DNA of 64,000 bases from an uncultured Acidimicrobiales bacterium (GTDB taxonomy: Bacteria; Actinomycetota; Acidimicrobiia; Acidimicrobiales; Aldehydirespiratoraceae): the NCBI GenBank assembly GCA_958296055.1, contig CATQHS010000001.1:3209505-3273504 (forward strand). Direction: 5' to 3'. This document shows positions 29,148-37,057 of the stretch, piece by piece. The notes beneath the pieces were generated by a model. It ran no database searches. It was given only the letters and a program-made list of their open reading frames with translations, and had not been told where the DNA came from. A program made the translations under genes and the position numbers. Numbering within the stretch: position 1 is the first letter of the stretch; each line of letters starts with the position of its first letter.

Positions 29148-30041
29148 CTACTCGAACTCTGAGGCCCTGGCACCGAGGTTGGCGGCGTTCTCCGACACGA
29201 TCCTCTGCGTGGCGTCGTCGTAGCCCTCGGCGCTGGCCGCCCGGATCTCCAGTTCCAGCCCGAGGTCGGGGCCGAGACGGGCGGTGACGTGGTCGAGGAT
29301 CTCGCTCAACTGCCTGATGCCCCGGATCGGGTCGAGGTCGAACCGGGCGTAGAACCGGGTCGCGGCCCGATGGTCGGGCCACGAGTCGGGCTCGAGACCG
29401 GCCTCCGGTCCGAGGCCCGGGCGTCCGCCGCCCGGGTCGGTGCCGCCCGCACCTGCGGCCCCGTACCCGCGGTCGGAAGCCGCGGCCTCAGACGGGGGAG
29501 AGGAGACACAGTCGGGGTGGACGATCAGCCCGCCGGGGGCCGGGTTCACGTGCTCGGCGGTGACGACGCCCCGCCAGCCCGATCCGTCGCGGCCGGCGGC
29601 GTACCCGAAAGTCTCGGCGGCCCAGTTCAGCTTGGCCGTGCCGTCGCTGACCGCGGCGGCCAGCAGGAACCTGAGCGGCTTCTGAACCAGGAGCCGCTGG
29701 TAGACGGCGTCGATCTGGTGCGGGTAGGGCTCGATGTTGGAGGTGTCCACCGCCGCGTAGGGGTCGGCCAGATGGGCGTTCTGCATCCGCCGGGCCTCCG
29801 AGGCCAGCCGGAAGTCGGCCCCGTCGGCGTCGAAGCTCCAGCGCCGGTCCGACGCCGGGGACAGGCCCTCGAGATCGGCGGCGGTGACGATCTGCTCGCC
29901 GAGCCGGCCTGCGTTGTCCCGGTAGACGAGTGTGGCCGAGGTCTCCCCGTGGATCTCGATATCCACCACGGTGACGTCGCCGCCGGCCACCACGCCAGAG
30001 AGCCGCTGGCCGGATTTGATGTCGGAGAACGCCAGGGCCAC
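29148..30041 (-). pseudogene. Deletion remnant joining a SNF2-type helicase N-terminus to a DUF499-like C-terminus
   Basis: Residues 1 to about 125 look like the N-terminus of defence-associated SNF2 helicases (DrmD-like): LAFSDIKSGQRLSGVV, RRWSFDADGADFRLASEARRM, HLADPYAAVDTSNIEPYPHQIDAVY, LLVQKPLRFLLA. The ADD-GxGKT Walker A expected next is absent. Instead the reading frame continues with sequence resembling the end of DUF499 ATPases (NWAAETFGYAAGRDGSGWRGV, GLIVHPDC, FYARFDLDPIRGIRQLSEILDHV). The frame is open for 297 residues, so a short fusion protein may still be made. The assignment rests on remembered family motifs. Confidence 0.55.
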
Positions 30042-30131
30042 CAGACCTCCCGTTTCTCAACCTAACCGGCCGGGCCGGCCGCGAGGGCCGGTTCTGGCTC
30101 AGTGAGAATCATTGAAAAATGCTTTGGATGG

Positions 30132-30160
30132 TTGACAGGGGTACTGGGGCCGGTTAAGGT
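30132..30160 (+). promoter_or_regulatory. Promoter of the second coiled-coil membrane gene
   Basis: TTGACA (30132-30137), a 17-base spacer and TAAGGT (30155-30160), seven bases before GTG 30168. It matches the promoter at 28687 in layout and in the conserved upstream stretch ATTGAAAAATGCTTTGGATG, close to that before paralogue 1. Confidence 0.72.
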
Positions 30161-30167
30161 GGTGGCT

Positions 30168-30542
30168 GTGGAAGGCGGCACTGATCTGACGATGATGGTC
30201 ACGGTCATCAGCACCGGCGCGGTGATCCTGGGCTCGCTGTTCGCGTTCGGGGTCTTCTTCATTCGTCGCACGGACGCTGCCAATCGAGACATGCGGACTG
30301 AGATGCGCACCGAATTTCAGAGTGTGCGGACTGAGATCCAGGCTGTGCGGGCTGAGATGAACACCGAATTTCAGAGTGTGCGGACTGAGATGAACACCCA
30401 GTTTGCGAGTGTGCGGAATGAGATCCAGGGCGTGCGCACGGATCTCGGGCCCAGGGTCGACCGGGTCAACGCCCGGGTGGATCAGGCGATCTTGGCAGTG
30501 AGCAGGCCCGCCGCAGAGCAGGCGGCTGCCGCCGACCTCTGA
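30168..30542 (+). CDS. Small membrane-anchored coiled-coil protein (paralogue 2)
   Basis: A 124-residue paralogue of the 28723 gene: a membrane helix (MMVTVISTGAVILGSLFAFGVF), then RTEMRTEFQSVRTEIQAVRAEM and related heptads, ending with the shared GVRTDLGPRVDRVNARVD. The start GTG 30168 is placed seven bases after the -10 box, at the position equivalent to ATG 28723. A longer frame from 30102 would run through the promoter and is rejected. Function unknown. Confidence 0.7.
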   Translation: MEGGTDLTMMVTVISTGAVILGSLFAFGVFFIRRTDAANRDMRTEMRTEFQSVRTEIQAVRAEMNTEFQSVRTEMNTQFASVRNEIQGVRTDLGPRVDRVNARVDQAILAVSRPAAEQAAAADL

Positions 30543-30633
30543 GCCGCGGGCACCGGCACCGAGCGACACTTGTCGCCCGGCCGCGTGAAAGAGCGGTTAG
30601 TTTGCCGGGTTGATTGATCAGCAGGTCGAGTTG

Positions 30634-30828
30634 ATGCTTCGTGTGACCGTCCGCCCCGAGATTCTGCGCTGGGCCCGCGAGCGTGCAGGCTCGGGGCTCG
30701 ACGTTTCCCACGCAGACCGAAGCACCCTTGAGGGCAGGTCGTCTTTCACCGAGGTGCTCCGGCTGCTCGGGCTCATCAGGGCGTTCGCCTGCTGCGGGAT
30801 TGGCCCGAGCCTGGGACGGGACGCCTGA
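30634..30828 (+). pseudogene. Fragment of an XRE/ImmA-IrrE-type gene
   Basis: The first about 20 residues (MLRVTVRPEILRWARERAG) match the usual start of XRE-linked ImmA/IrrE metallopeptidase proteins. The remaining 45 residues do not continue the helix-turn-helix and look unrelated. Read as a remnant; it ends at the nth start (30828). An in-frame TTG at 30610 is possible. Confidence 0.4.
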
Positions 30829-31469
30829 TGGGTCGGCCTCGCTCGCCCCGAGGGCGGGCTCGCGTCACCCGCGAGAGGCTGGCCCAGGCCTACCCGGAGG
30901 CGGTGTGCGAACTCGACCACTCCAACCCGTTCGAGCTGCTGATGGCCACCATCCTGTCGGCCCAGGCCACCGACGTCGGTGTCAACAAGGCCACCCCGGC
31001 GCTGTTCGCCCGCTTCCCCGACCCGTGGGCGCTGGCCGCGGTGGAGCCCGAGCACGTCGAGCCCTACGTGAGCACCATCGGCCTGTTCCGCCAGAAGTCC
31101 AAGAGCCTGGTGGGCATGGCCCGCCGCCTGGTGGAGGAGCACGGCGGCGAGGTGCCCGGCGCCATGGGCGACCTGGTGAAGCTGCCCGGGGTGGGTCGCA
31201 AGACGGCCAACGTCATCCGCAGCGTGGGCCTGGGCCTGCCCGGCCTGCCGGTGGACACCCACGTCACCCGGCTGTCGAACCTGCTCGGGCTCACCGACTC
31301 CACCGACCCGGTGCGGATCGAGCAGGAGCTCAACCCCATGATCCCCGCGGCCGAGCGGGGCGACTTCAGCCTCCGCATGATCCTGCACGGCCGCCGGGTG
31401 TGCATCGCCCGCCGGCCCCGCTGCGAGGACTGCGTCCTCAACGACTTCTGCCCCTCCAGCGCGCTCTGA
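30828..31469 (+). CDS. nth: Endonuclease III
   Basis: DNA glycosylase/AP lyase for oxidised pyrimidines. The 213-residue product has the helix-hairpin-helix LPGVGRKTANVI with the catalytic Lys, the catalytic Asp in LPVDTHVTRLSN, ILSAQATD near the N-terminus, and a C-terminal 4Fe-4S cluster with spacing C-x6-C-x2-C-x5-C (CIARRPRCEDCVLNDFC). ATG 30828. It appears to be a lone gene after the scarred region. Confidence 0.95.
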   Translation: MGRPRSPRGRARVTRERLAQAYPEAVCELDHSNPFELLMATILSAQATDVGVNKATPALFARFPDPWALAAVEPEHVEPYVSTIGLFRQKSKSLVGMARRLVEEHGGEVPGAMGDLVKLPGVGRKTANVIRSVGLGLPGLPVDTHVTRLSNLLGLTDSTDPVRIEQELNPMIPAAERGDFSLRMILHGRRVCIARRPRCEDCVLNDFCPSSAL

Positions 31470-31598
31470 TCAGATCGAGCCGGCCGTCGCTCTCGAACGG
31501 CGCGGTGCCAATGGCCGCCAGCTCCCTCTGAGCCCCACGGCCGCCCTGATGCGCCGGGGCGGTCACTTCGGCCGGGGCGGCTCCGGTAGCGTTACGGG

Positions 31599-32945
31599 GT
31601 GCTCAGCCGCCTGGATCTCCGCGGCCGGACCGGGCCGCTGGACTCGCTCCTTCCCCGTCCCCGCCGGCCCGCCGACGGCCCCGTCGAGGAGGTCCGGGCC
31701 ATCATCGAGCAAGTCAGAACCGGCGGCGACCGGGCCTTGATCGAGCTGACCCGCCGCTTCGACGGGGTTGAGCTCGAATCCCTGACGGTGAGCCCCGATG
31801 CCGTCGCCGCCTCGCTGGAACGGGTGACCGAGCCGGTGCGGGAGGCCTTGGAGGCCGCCGCGGCCCGGGTGGCCGCCTACCACGCCCGCCAGTTGCCCGC
31901 CGACTTTCGGCACGAGTCCGGGGGGATAGCGGTTCACGGGTGCCACCGGCCGGTGGACCGGGCCGGCTGCTACGTGCCGGGGGGCCGGGCCGTCTACCCG
32001 TCCACCGTGATCATGACCGCCGTGCCGGCCCGCACCGCCGGGGTGGGCGACATCGCCCTGGCCGTGCCGCCCGGGCCCGACGGGGCCGTTCCCGATGTGG
32101 TGCTGGCCGCGGCCGCCACCGCTGGAGCGAACCGAGTTCACCCGGTTGGAGGGGCCCAGGCGGTGGCGGCCTTGGCTTACGGCACCGAATCGGTGGCCGC
32201 CGTCGATGTTATCGCCGGGCCGGGCAGCGTCTATGTGGCCCTGGCCATGCGGGAGGTGGCCGGAGCGGTCGGGGTGCCCTCGGCCTTCGCCGGCCCGTCG
32301 GAGGTGGTGGTGGTGGCCGACGCCGCCGCCGACCCCGAGCTGGCCGCCATCGACGTGATCCTTCAGGCCGAGCACGGCCCCGACGGGCTGGCCTGGCTGG
32401 TGACCTGGGAACCCGAGGCGGCCGAGGCCGTCTCAGCCGAGGTGGCCCGGCTGGTCGCCGCCGCCGACCGGGCCGGGGAGATCGCGGCGACCTTGGAGTC
32501 GTCCGGCTACGCCGTGGTCTGCGAGTCGCCCCAGCAGGCCATGGCCGTGGTCAACCAGATCGCCCCCGAGCACCTCGAGCTCCAGGTGGCCGACCCCGAA
32601 GCCCTGCTGCCGCTGGTGCGCAATGCCGGGGCCGTGTTCTGCGGCCGCTGGACGCCGGCCTCGCTGGGCGACTACCTGGCCGGGCCCAGCCACGTGCTGC
32701 CCACCAACGGCACCGCCCGGTTCGCCAGCGCCCTGGGGGTGCGCGACTTCATGAAGGACCGGCACGTGATCACCGCCAGCCGAGACGGGCTGGAGGAGGC
32801 CGCGCCTCACGTGATCGCCCTGGCCGAGGCCGAGGGCCTGACCGCCCACGCCGAGTCCGTCCGGCTTCGGACCGCGAAGCCGGGCCGCCGATCGGCTCGC
32901 GCCCCCGGGCCCCGACCGACGACGGGGGCGGTGATCGAGACGTGA
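31599..32945 (+). CDS. hisD: Histidinol dehydrogenase
   Basis: Last two oxidations of histidine synthesis (histidinol to histidine, NAD-dependent, zinc). The 448-residue product contains CYVPGGRAVYPSTVIMTAVPA, VHPVGGAQAVAALAYGTESV, the family signature around IDVILQAEHGPDGLAWLV and APEHLEL with metal and catalytic residues. TAGCGT at 31587-31592 lies six bases before the GTG 31599 start, so the his operon probably begins with a leaderless mRNA. It is first of hisDCBHAF and overlaps hisC by four bases. Confidence 0.95.
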   Translation: MLSRLDLRGRTGPLDSLLPRPRRPADGPVEEVRAIIEQVRTGGDRALIELTRRFDGVELESLTVSPDAVAASLERVTEPVREALEAAAARVAAYHARQLPADFRHESGGIAVHGCHRPVDRAGCYVPGGRAVYPSTVIMTAVPARTAGVGDIALAVPPGPDGAVPDVVLAAAATAGANRVHPVGGAQAVAALAYGTESVAAVDVIAGPGSVYVALAMREVAGAVGVPSAFAGPSEVVVVADAAADPELAAIDVILQAEHGPDGLAWLVTWEPEAAEAVSAEVARLVAAADRAGEIAATLESSGYAVVCESPQQAMAVVNQIAPEHLELQVADPEALLPLVRNAGAVFCGRWTPASLGDYLAGPSHVLPTNGTARFASALGVRDFMKDRHVITASRDGLEEAAPHVIALAEAEGLTAHAESVRLRTAKPGRRSARAPGPRPTTGAVIET

Positions 32946-34033
32946 CCACCGATCGGGCCGTGACCCCCAGAATCGAGGCCCGGGCGGACATCGCGCTGAT
33001 GGCGGGCTACCACTCGCCCCAGCTCGACGTGAGGGTCCGGCTCAACACCAACGAGAGCCCGGTTCCGCCGCCGGAGGCGTTCACCGAGGCGATGGCCGCC
33101 GCGGTGCGCCGGATCAACTGGAACCGCTACCCCGACCGGGCCGCCCGCGAGCTGAGGGCCCGGATCGCCGGCCTGCACGGCGTCGATCCCGGAAACGTGT
33201 TCGCGGCCAACGGCTCCAACGAGGTGATCCAGTGCCTGCTGCTGGCCTTCGGGGGGCCGGGCCGGGCCGCGGCCACCTTCGAGCCCACCTACGCCCTGCA
33301 CAGCCACCTAGCCCGCGTCACCGGCACCGCCCTCGTCCAGGGGCGCCGCCGAGACGACTTGGGCCTCGACCTCGACGAGGCCGCAGTGGTGATCGGCCGG
33401 CGCCGTCCGGCGGTGACCTTTTTGTGCTCGCCCAACAACCCCACCGGCATGACCGACGACCCCGGCGCGGTGGCGGTCGTGCTCGATCGGGTGGCCGAGG
33501 TGGGGGGGCTGCTGTGCGTGGATGAGGCTTACGGGCAGTTCAGCCCTCACACCGCCCTCGACCTGGCCGGTCCGGACGTCCCGCTGGCGGTGACCCGCAC
33601 CTACTCCAAGACCTGGGCCATGGCCGGGGCCCGGCTCGGCTACCTGATCGGCCCGGAGTGGGTGGTGGCCGAGCTGGACAAGGTGGCCCTGCCCTACCAC
33701 CTCGACGCTATGACCCAAGCCGCCGGTGTCGCCGCCCTCGACCATGTCGAGGAGATGAACCGGCGGGTGGCCGACCTGGTGGCCGAGCGGTCCCGGCTCT
33801 GCGCCGGGCTGGCCCGACTGCCGGTGAAGGTCTGGCCCTCGGGAGCCAACTTCGTGCTGTTCCGGCCCGCCCCGGTGCCGGGGGCCGAGGTGTGGAGGCG
33901 GCTCGTGGATCGCTCCGTGCTGGTCCGAGACTGCTCCTCGTGGCCCGGGCTGGAGGGATGCCTGCGGGTCACGGTCGGCACGCCGGACGAGAACGACACC
34001 TTCCTTCAAGCCCTAGAGGAGATACTGGCGTGA
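32942..34033 (+). CDS. hisC: Histidinol-phosphate aminotransferase
   Basis: PLP-dependent fold-type I transaminase, 363 residues. It has LNTNESPVPPP near the N-terminus, NRYPDRAARELRARIA, ANGSNEVIQCLLLAFGG, SPNNPTGM, DEAYGQF and the PLP-lysine region RTYSKTWAMAGARLGY, with RVTVGTPDEN at the C-terminus. The GTG overlaps the hisD stop (GTGA). It probably acts in histidine synthesis, although such enzymes can also accept aromatic substrates. Confidence 0.94.
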   Translation: MTTDRAVTPRIEARADIALMAGYHSPQLDVRVRLNTNESPVPPPEAFTEAMAAAVRRINWNRYPDRAARELRARIAGLHGVDPGNVFAANGSNEVIQCLLLAFGGPGRAAATFEPTYALHSHLARVTGTALVQGRRRDDLGLDLDEAAVVIGRRRPAVTFLCSPNNPTGMTDDPGAVAVVLDRVAEVGGLLCVDEAYGQFSPHTALDLAGPDVPLAVTRTYSKTWAMAGARLGYLIGPEWVVAELDKVALPYHLDAMTQAAGVAALDHVEEMNRRVADLVAERSRLCAGLARLPVKVWPSGANFVLFRPAPVPGAEVWRRLVDRSVLVRDCSSWPGLEGCLRVTVGTPDENDTFLQALEEILA

Positions 34034-34076
34034 GCCGCCGCTCTCCATCGCCGCCCCGTCCCGCCAAGGAGACCTC

Positions 34077-34667
34077 ATGAGTCGCACCGCATCTGAGTCC
34101 CGGGTCACCAAGGAGACCCGCATTGAAGTCGAACTGGACCTCGACGGCGCCGGCGCCGCCAACGTGTCCACCGGCCTGCCCTTCTTCGACCACATGCTCG
34201 ACCAGCTCGGCCGTCACGGCGGGTTCGACCTCGCCGTCCGGGCCAGCGGCGACCTTGAAGTGGACAGCCACCACACCGTGGAGGACGTGGGCATAGTGCT
34301 GGGCCGGGTCTTCCGGAAAGCCCTCGGCGACAAAGCCGGCGTCCGCCGCTTCGCCAGCATCACCGTGCCCCTCGACGAGGCCGCGGTGGAGGCGGTGGTG
34401 GACCTGTCGGGCCGCCCGTTCCTGCACTACGACATCGACTTCCCCGGTCAGAAGATCCTGGGCGACCCCCCCTTCGACCCCCAGCTCGCCGAGGAGTTCT
34501 GGCGGGCTTTCGCCACCGCCTCGACCATGACCCTGCACCTAACCCTCAAGCGGGGCAAGAACACCCACCACATAGTCGAGGCTTCCTTCAAGGGGGTGGC
34601 CCGGGCCCTGCGCGACGCGGTGCGGGTGGAGGGCGCGGCCCTGCCCTCCACCAAGGGAACCCTGTGA
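34077..34667 (+). CDS. hisB: Imidazoleglycerol-phosphate dehydratase
   Basis: Manganese-dependent dehydratase of histidine synthesis, monofunctional (196 residues). Duplicated metal motifs are seen: FFDHMLDQLGRHGGFD and DSHHTVEDVGI in the first half, HYDIDF and KNTHHIVEASFKGVARALRDAV in the second. An AAGGAGA ribosome site stands just before ATG 34077. Fourth step between hisC and hisH, as in other actinobacteria. Confidence 0.96.
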   Translation: MSRTASESRVTKETRIEVELDLDGAGAANVSTGLPFFDHMLDQLGRHGGFDLAVRASGDLEVDSHHTVEDVGIVLGRVFRKALGDKAGVRRFASITVPLDEAAVEAVVDLSGRPFLHYDIDFPGQKILGDPPFDPQLAEEFWRAFATASTMTLHLTLKRGKNTHHIVEASFKGVARALRDAVRVEGAALPSTKGTL

Positions 34668-34719
34668 CCTGGCGCCGCCGACGGGCCGGACCGGGGCCGG
34701 GGAGCCATAGCCTCGGGGC

Positions 34720-35469
34720 ATGACCGCCGACGGGGCCTCCTCTGGGCCTCTGATCGCCATATTGGACTACGGGATCGGCAACCTGGCCTCGGCCCGCAAG
34801 GGCTTCGCCCGGGCCGGCGCCGACGCCCGGCTCACCGCCGACCGGGGCCTGATCGCCGACGCCCGGGCCCTGGTGTTGCCCGGGGTGGGGGCCTTCGCCC
34901 CCTGCATGAGGGCCTTGGGTCGCACCGGCTTGGACGAGGTCGCGGTGGAGGCGGTGGCCGCGGGCCGTCCGTTCATGGGCATCTGCGTGGGCATGCAGTT
35001 GCTGTTCGCCGGTTCCGAGGAGGCCCCGTCGGAACCGGGGCTGGGGCTGTTCGACCGGCAGGTCCGGCTGATCCCGGGGGAGGTCAAGCGGCCCCAGATG
35101 CAGTGGAACGTGCTCGACCGCCGGGGCGACCACCCCATGTTCGCGGGCCTGGACCGGCGGGCCTGGGTGTACTTCGTCCACTCCTACGCGGCTGCTGACG
35201 GCGACGACGTGATCGCCACCTGCCGCTACGGCGCCGACCTGGTCGCCGCGGTGGCCCGGGGCAACCTGTGGGCGGTGCAGTTCCACCCCGAGAAGTCCTC
35301 CACCGCCGGGCTGCGGATTCTGGCCAACTTCGTAGCTGGCCTAAGCGACGGCTCGGACTCCCCGGCTGGCCTGGGCTCGAATCCTCCGGACGGCTCGGAC
35401 TCCCCGGCTGGCCTGGGCTCGAATCCTCCGGACGGCGCGGACTCCCCGGCTGAGGCCAGCGGGTCGTGA
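34720..35469 (+). CDS. hisH: Imidazole glycerol phosphate synthase, glutaminase subunit HisH
   Basis: Class I glutamine amidotransferase that feeds ammonia to HisF. LDYGIGNLASARKGF, LPGVGAFAPCM, the nucleophile in FMGICVGMQLLF and the His-Glu pair in VQFHPEKS are visible; the core ends about residue 208. The last 40 residues are an unusual tail of 14-residue repeats (DGSDSPAGLGSNPP). TAGCCT six bases before ATG 34720 suggests an internal leaderless promoter. The stop overlaps the hisA GTG. Confidence 0.94.
   Translation: MTADGASSGPLIAILDYGIGNLASARKGFARAGADARLTADRGLIADARALVLPGVGAFAPCMRALGRTGLDEVAVEAVAAGRPFMGICVGMQLLFAGSEEAPSEPGLGLFDRQVRLIPGEVKRPQMQWNVLDRRGDHPMFAGLDRRAWVYFVHSYAAADGDDVIATCRYGADLVAAVARGNLWAVQFHPEKSSTAGLRILANFVAGLSDGSDSPAGLGSNPPDGSDSPAGLGSNPPDGADSPAEASGS
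35347..35464 (+). repeat. 42-bp repeats at the 3' end of hisH
   Basis: Two perfect 42-bp units (35347-35388, 35389-35430) and a partial third code for DGSDSPAGLGSNPP. They extend HisH past its normal C-terminus and end at the hisA start. Confidence 0.88.
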
Positions 35470-36197
35470 AGCTGTTCGCGGCGGTCGACATCCGCGGCGG
35501 GCGGTGCGTGCGGCTTCACCGGGGCGACTACGACCGAGAGACCGTCTACGGCGACGACCCGGTGGCGACGGCGGTGGAGCTGGCCGGGGCCGGGGCCGAC
35601 TGGATCCACGTGGTGGACCTGGATGCGGCCCGCACCGGACAGCCCGTGAACCGGCCGGCGGTGGCGGCAGTGGCCGCCGCGGTGGACGTGCCGGTGCAGG
35701 CTGGCGGCGGCGTCCGGTCGGCCGAAGCCGCCCAGGCCCTCCTGAAAGCCGGGGTGGAGCGGGTGGTGCTGGGAACGGCCGCGCTGGCCGACCCCGGGCT
35801 GGTCCGCACCCTGGCCCGGTCGAGCCGGGTGGCCGTCGGCCTCGACGCCCGGGCCGGAGGAGTGGCCACCGACGGCTGGCGGACCGAGACGAACCGGAGC
35901 GTGCTGGAGGTGGCCGCCGGATTCGCCAGCGCCGGGGTGGACGCCTTCGTGGCCACCGACATCGACCGGGACGGGACCATGGGCGGTCCCGACCTGGCCG
36001 GCCTGGCCGCCCTGCTGGAGGCCACCCCGGTTCCGGTGGTCGCCTCCGGCGGGGTCGGCGGCCTCGACGACCTTGACGCCCTGGCCGGCCTGGAGCCCGG
36101 CGGCCGGCGGCTGGAGGGCGTGATCGTGGGCAAGGCCCTCTACGAGGGCCGCTTCACCGTGGCCGAGGCGGTCGAACGGCTGAGGGGCGGCTCGTGA
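35466..36197 (+). CDS. hisA: ProFAR isomerase HisA
   Basis: TIM-barrel isomerase of histidine synthesis, 243 residues. It has the first catalytic Asp in [34 protein letters not shown], and the second Asp in [16 protein letters not shown], with VVASGGVG near the end. In mycobacteria and streptomycetes this protein (PriA) also does the TrpF reaction. Here a separate trpF exists (45750), so it may be monofunctional. GTG start overlapping hisH; hisF overlaps its end. Confidence 0.93.
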   Translation: MKLFAAVDIRGGRCVRLHRGDYDRETVYGDDPVATAVELAGAGADWIHVVDLDAARTGQPVNRPAVAAVAAAVDVPVQAGGGVRSAEAAQALLKAGVERVVLGTAALADPGLVRTLARSSRVAVGLDARAGGVATDGWRTETNRSVLEVAAGFASAGVDAFVATDIDRDGTMGGPDLAGLAALLEATPVPVVASGGVGGLDDLDALAGLEPGGRRLEGVIVGKALYEGRFTVAEAVERLRGGS

Positions 36198-36967
36198 CCA
36201 GGGTGGCCCGGGTGATCCCCTGCTTGGACGTGGACGGGGGCCGGGTGGTGAAGGGCGTGAACTTCGTCGGCATCCGCGATGCTGGCGACCCGGTGGAGCT
36301 GGCCGCCCGCTACGACGAGCAGGGCGCGGATGAGCTGGTGTTCCTCGACATCACCGCATCCTCGGACCGGCGGGACACCACGGTGGCCATGGCCCGGGCG
36401 GTGGCTGATGAGGTGTTCATACCGTTCACTGTCGGCGGCGGCATCCGCACCGCCGATGACGCCCGCCTGCTCCTGCGGGCCGGAGCCGACAAAGTGAGCG
36501 TCAACACCGCGGCGGTGCGCCGCCCCGAGCTGGTCTCCGAGATCAGCCGGACCTTCGGGGTCCAGTGCTGCGTGGTGGCCATCGACGCCCGAGCCTCATC
36601 CGAGCAGGCCGGCGGCTACGAGGTGTTCACCCACGGGGGCCGGACCCGCACCGGCATCGACGCCTTGGAGTGGGCCTGCGAAGCCGAGCGGCTCGGGGCG
36701 GGCGAGATCCTGCTCACCTCCATGGACCGCGACGGCACCCGCGACGGCTTCGACCTGACCCTCACCGAGGCGGTCAGCGCGGCTGTGAACGTCCCGGTGA
36801 TCGCCAGCGGCGGCGTGGGAACCCTCGATCATCTGGTGGAGGGCGTGGTCGGAGGCGGCGCCGACGCGGTGCTGGCGGCCAGCATCTTCCACTACGGCCA
36901 GCACACCGTGGCCGAGGCCAAGACCCGGCTGATCGCCGCCGGCGTCACCGTCCGCCCGCCCCCCTGA
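36194..36967 (+). CDS. hisF: Imidazole glycerol phosphate synthase, cyclase subunit HisF
   Basis: Cyclase partner of HisH forming IGP and AICAR. The 257-residue TIM barrel shows [19 protein letters not shown] (catalytic Asp), [54 protein letters not shown] (second Asp) and [16 protein letters not shown] start overlapping hisA by four bases. Last gene of the his run; a possible terminator follows. Confidence 0.96.
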   Translation: MTRVARVIPCLDVDGGRVVKGVNFVGIRDAGDPVELAARYDEQGADELVFLDITASSDRRDTTVAMARAVADEVFIPFTVGGGIRTADDARLLLRAGADKVSVNTAAVRRPELVSEISRTFGVQCCVVAIDARASSEQAGGYEVFTHGGRTRTGIDALEWACEAERLGAGEILLTSMDRDGTRDGFDLTLTEAVSAAVNVPVIASGGVGTLDHLVEGVVGGGADAVLAASIFHYGQHTVAEAKTRLIAAGVTVRPPP

Positions 36968-37011
36968 CCCTCTTCCCCAAAATCCGAAGGAAGGGGTCGA
37001 AGGAAAGAGGG
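36968..37011 (+). terminator. Possible terminator after hisF
   Basis: CCCTCTT (36968-36974) can pair with AAGAGGG (37005-37011), with an inner CCCC/GGGG pair (36975-36978, 36993-36996). It is imperfect and has no T-run. Confidence 0.3.
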
Positions 37012-37057
37012 GGTTGAAGGAAAGATTGGCGGGGGGCGGTAGGGTTTTGGCCTGCCA

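Noticed and set aside
29148..30041. Intact SNF2 helicase
   Set aside because: No Walker A or DEAD-type box; only 297 residues.
35466..36197. HisA as bifunctional PriA
   Set aside because: A separate, complete trpF is present at 45750; dual activity cannot be inferred from motifs alone.
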